Source of the DNA: JAGXLC01 sp964472385
GTDB taxonomy: Bacteria; Bacteroidota; Bacteroidia; Bacteroidales; UBA12077
Assembly: GCA_964472385.1 (NCBI GenBank)
Contig: CAYYLT010000250.1
Span: 1 to 5,072 of the forward strand
DNA: 5,072 nt
Reading direction: 5' to 3'
The position numbers and the translations under genes were made by a program. The notes under the pieces were generated by a model that had not been told where the DNA came from, searched no databases, and worked only from the letters and a program-made list of their open reading frames with translations. Below, piece by piece: positions 5,000 through 5,072 of the stretch (the first letter of the stretch is position 1; each line of letters starts with the position of its first letter).

Positions 5000-5072
5000 A
5001 TGAACTCAAGCAAAGAATTCAGAAACTATGCCACCAAACATATGGGCATTAGCAGCATGAGATTGGATCAAT
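5000..5072 (+). CDS. clpP: ATP-dependent Clp protease proteolytic subunit ClpP, N-terminus (cut by right window edge)
   Basis: ClpP is the serine peptidase whose two stacked heptameric rings degrade proteins unfolded by ClpX or ClpA/C. Only 24 codons are present. Their translation contains EFRNYATKHMGISSMRLDQ, which closely resembles the N-termini of Bacteroidetes ClpP proteins as I remember them (FRKYATKH-type, then a hydrophobic turn before the first helix). The catalytic serine, histidine and aspartate lie beyond the edge. The location directly after tig on the same strand strongly supports the call, since tig-clpP-clpX is a very common bacterial order. The leader is AT-rich without a Shine-Dalgarno sequence. 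The short length is the main uncertainty. Confidence 0.85.
   Translation, partial: MNSSKEFRNYATKHMGISSMRLDQ

Noticed and set aside
1..5072. A novel defence, mobile or secondary-metabolite system
   Set aside because: All coding space is accounted for by well-known housekeeping families (RecQ, KdsD, TatC, LptB, trigger factor, ClpP) and a tRNA; no unexplained gene-sized interval remains.

Overview
The window looks like a chromosomal housekeeping segment from a Bacteroidota bacterium, probably from the Bacteroidales/Marinilabiliales side of the phylum; the exact lineage cannot be fixed from this sequence alone. Three things point there: protein sequences typical of the phylum (a TatC with a long cysteine-containing first periplasmic loop, a trigger factor with an atypical middle domain, and a ClpP N-terminus of the Bacteroidetes type), the absence of Shine-Dalgarno sequences before most genes, and AT-rich promoter candidates matching the phylum's -7 consensus TAnnTTTG.

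Layout, left to right. Positions 1-386 (minus strand) carry the N-terminal 128 codons of a RecQ-family DNA helicase that runs off the left edge. A very AT-rich divergent intergenic region (387-632) follows, with several short direct and inverted repeats. A plus-strand cluster of three envelope genes occupies 633-3209: kdsD (D-arabinose-5-phosphate isomerase, Kdo synthesis), tatC (twin-arginine translocase core) and lptB (ATPase of the LPS export machine). They are spaced 10 and 32 bases apart and are probably one transcript. A tRNA-Leu gene with anticodon UAG sits at 3381-3462 behind its own -7 element and is followed by a strong intrinsic terminator (3483-3520). Only 28 bases later, with an unusually good ribosome binding site, trigger factor (tig, 3549-4928) begins. 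After a 71-base gap containing another -7 element, the first 24 codons of clpP start at 5000 and run off the right edge.

Functionally the window joins two themes. kdsD, tatC and lptB all serve the cell envelope: one makes the precursor of the inner-core sugar Kdo, one powers extraction of LPS from the inner membrane, and one moves folded proteins across that membrane. tig and clpP form the widely conserved nascent-chain chaperone and protease pair. recQ is a DNA-repair neighbour transcribed away from the rest.

I saw no mobile element, CRISPR array, toxin-antitoxin pair, defence system or prophage attachment duplication, and I do not think a previously undescribed system is present. The observations most worth a second look are regulatory (the terminator directly upstream of tig, and the repeat cluster in the divergent intergenic region) and structural (the TatC loop and the trigger-factor middle domain).
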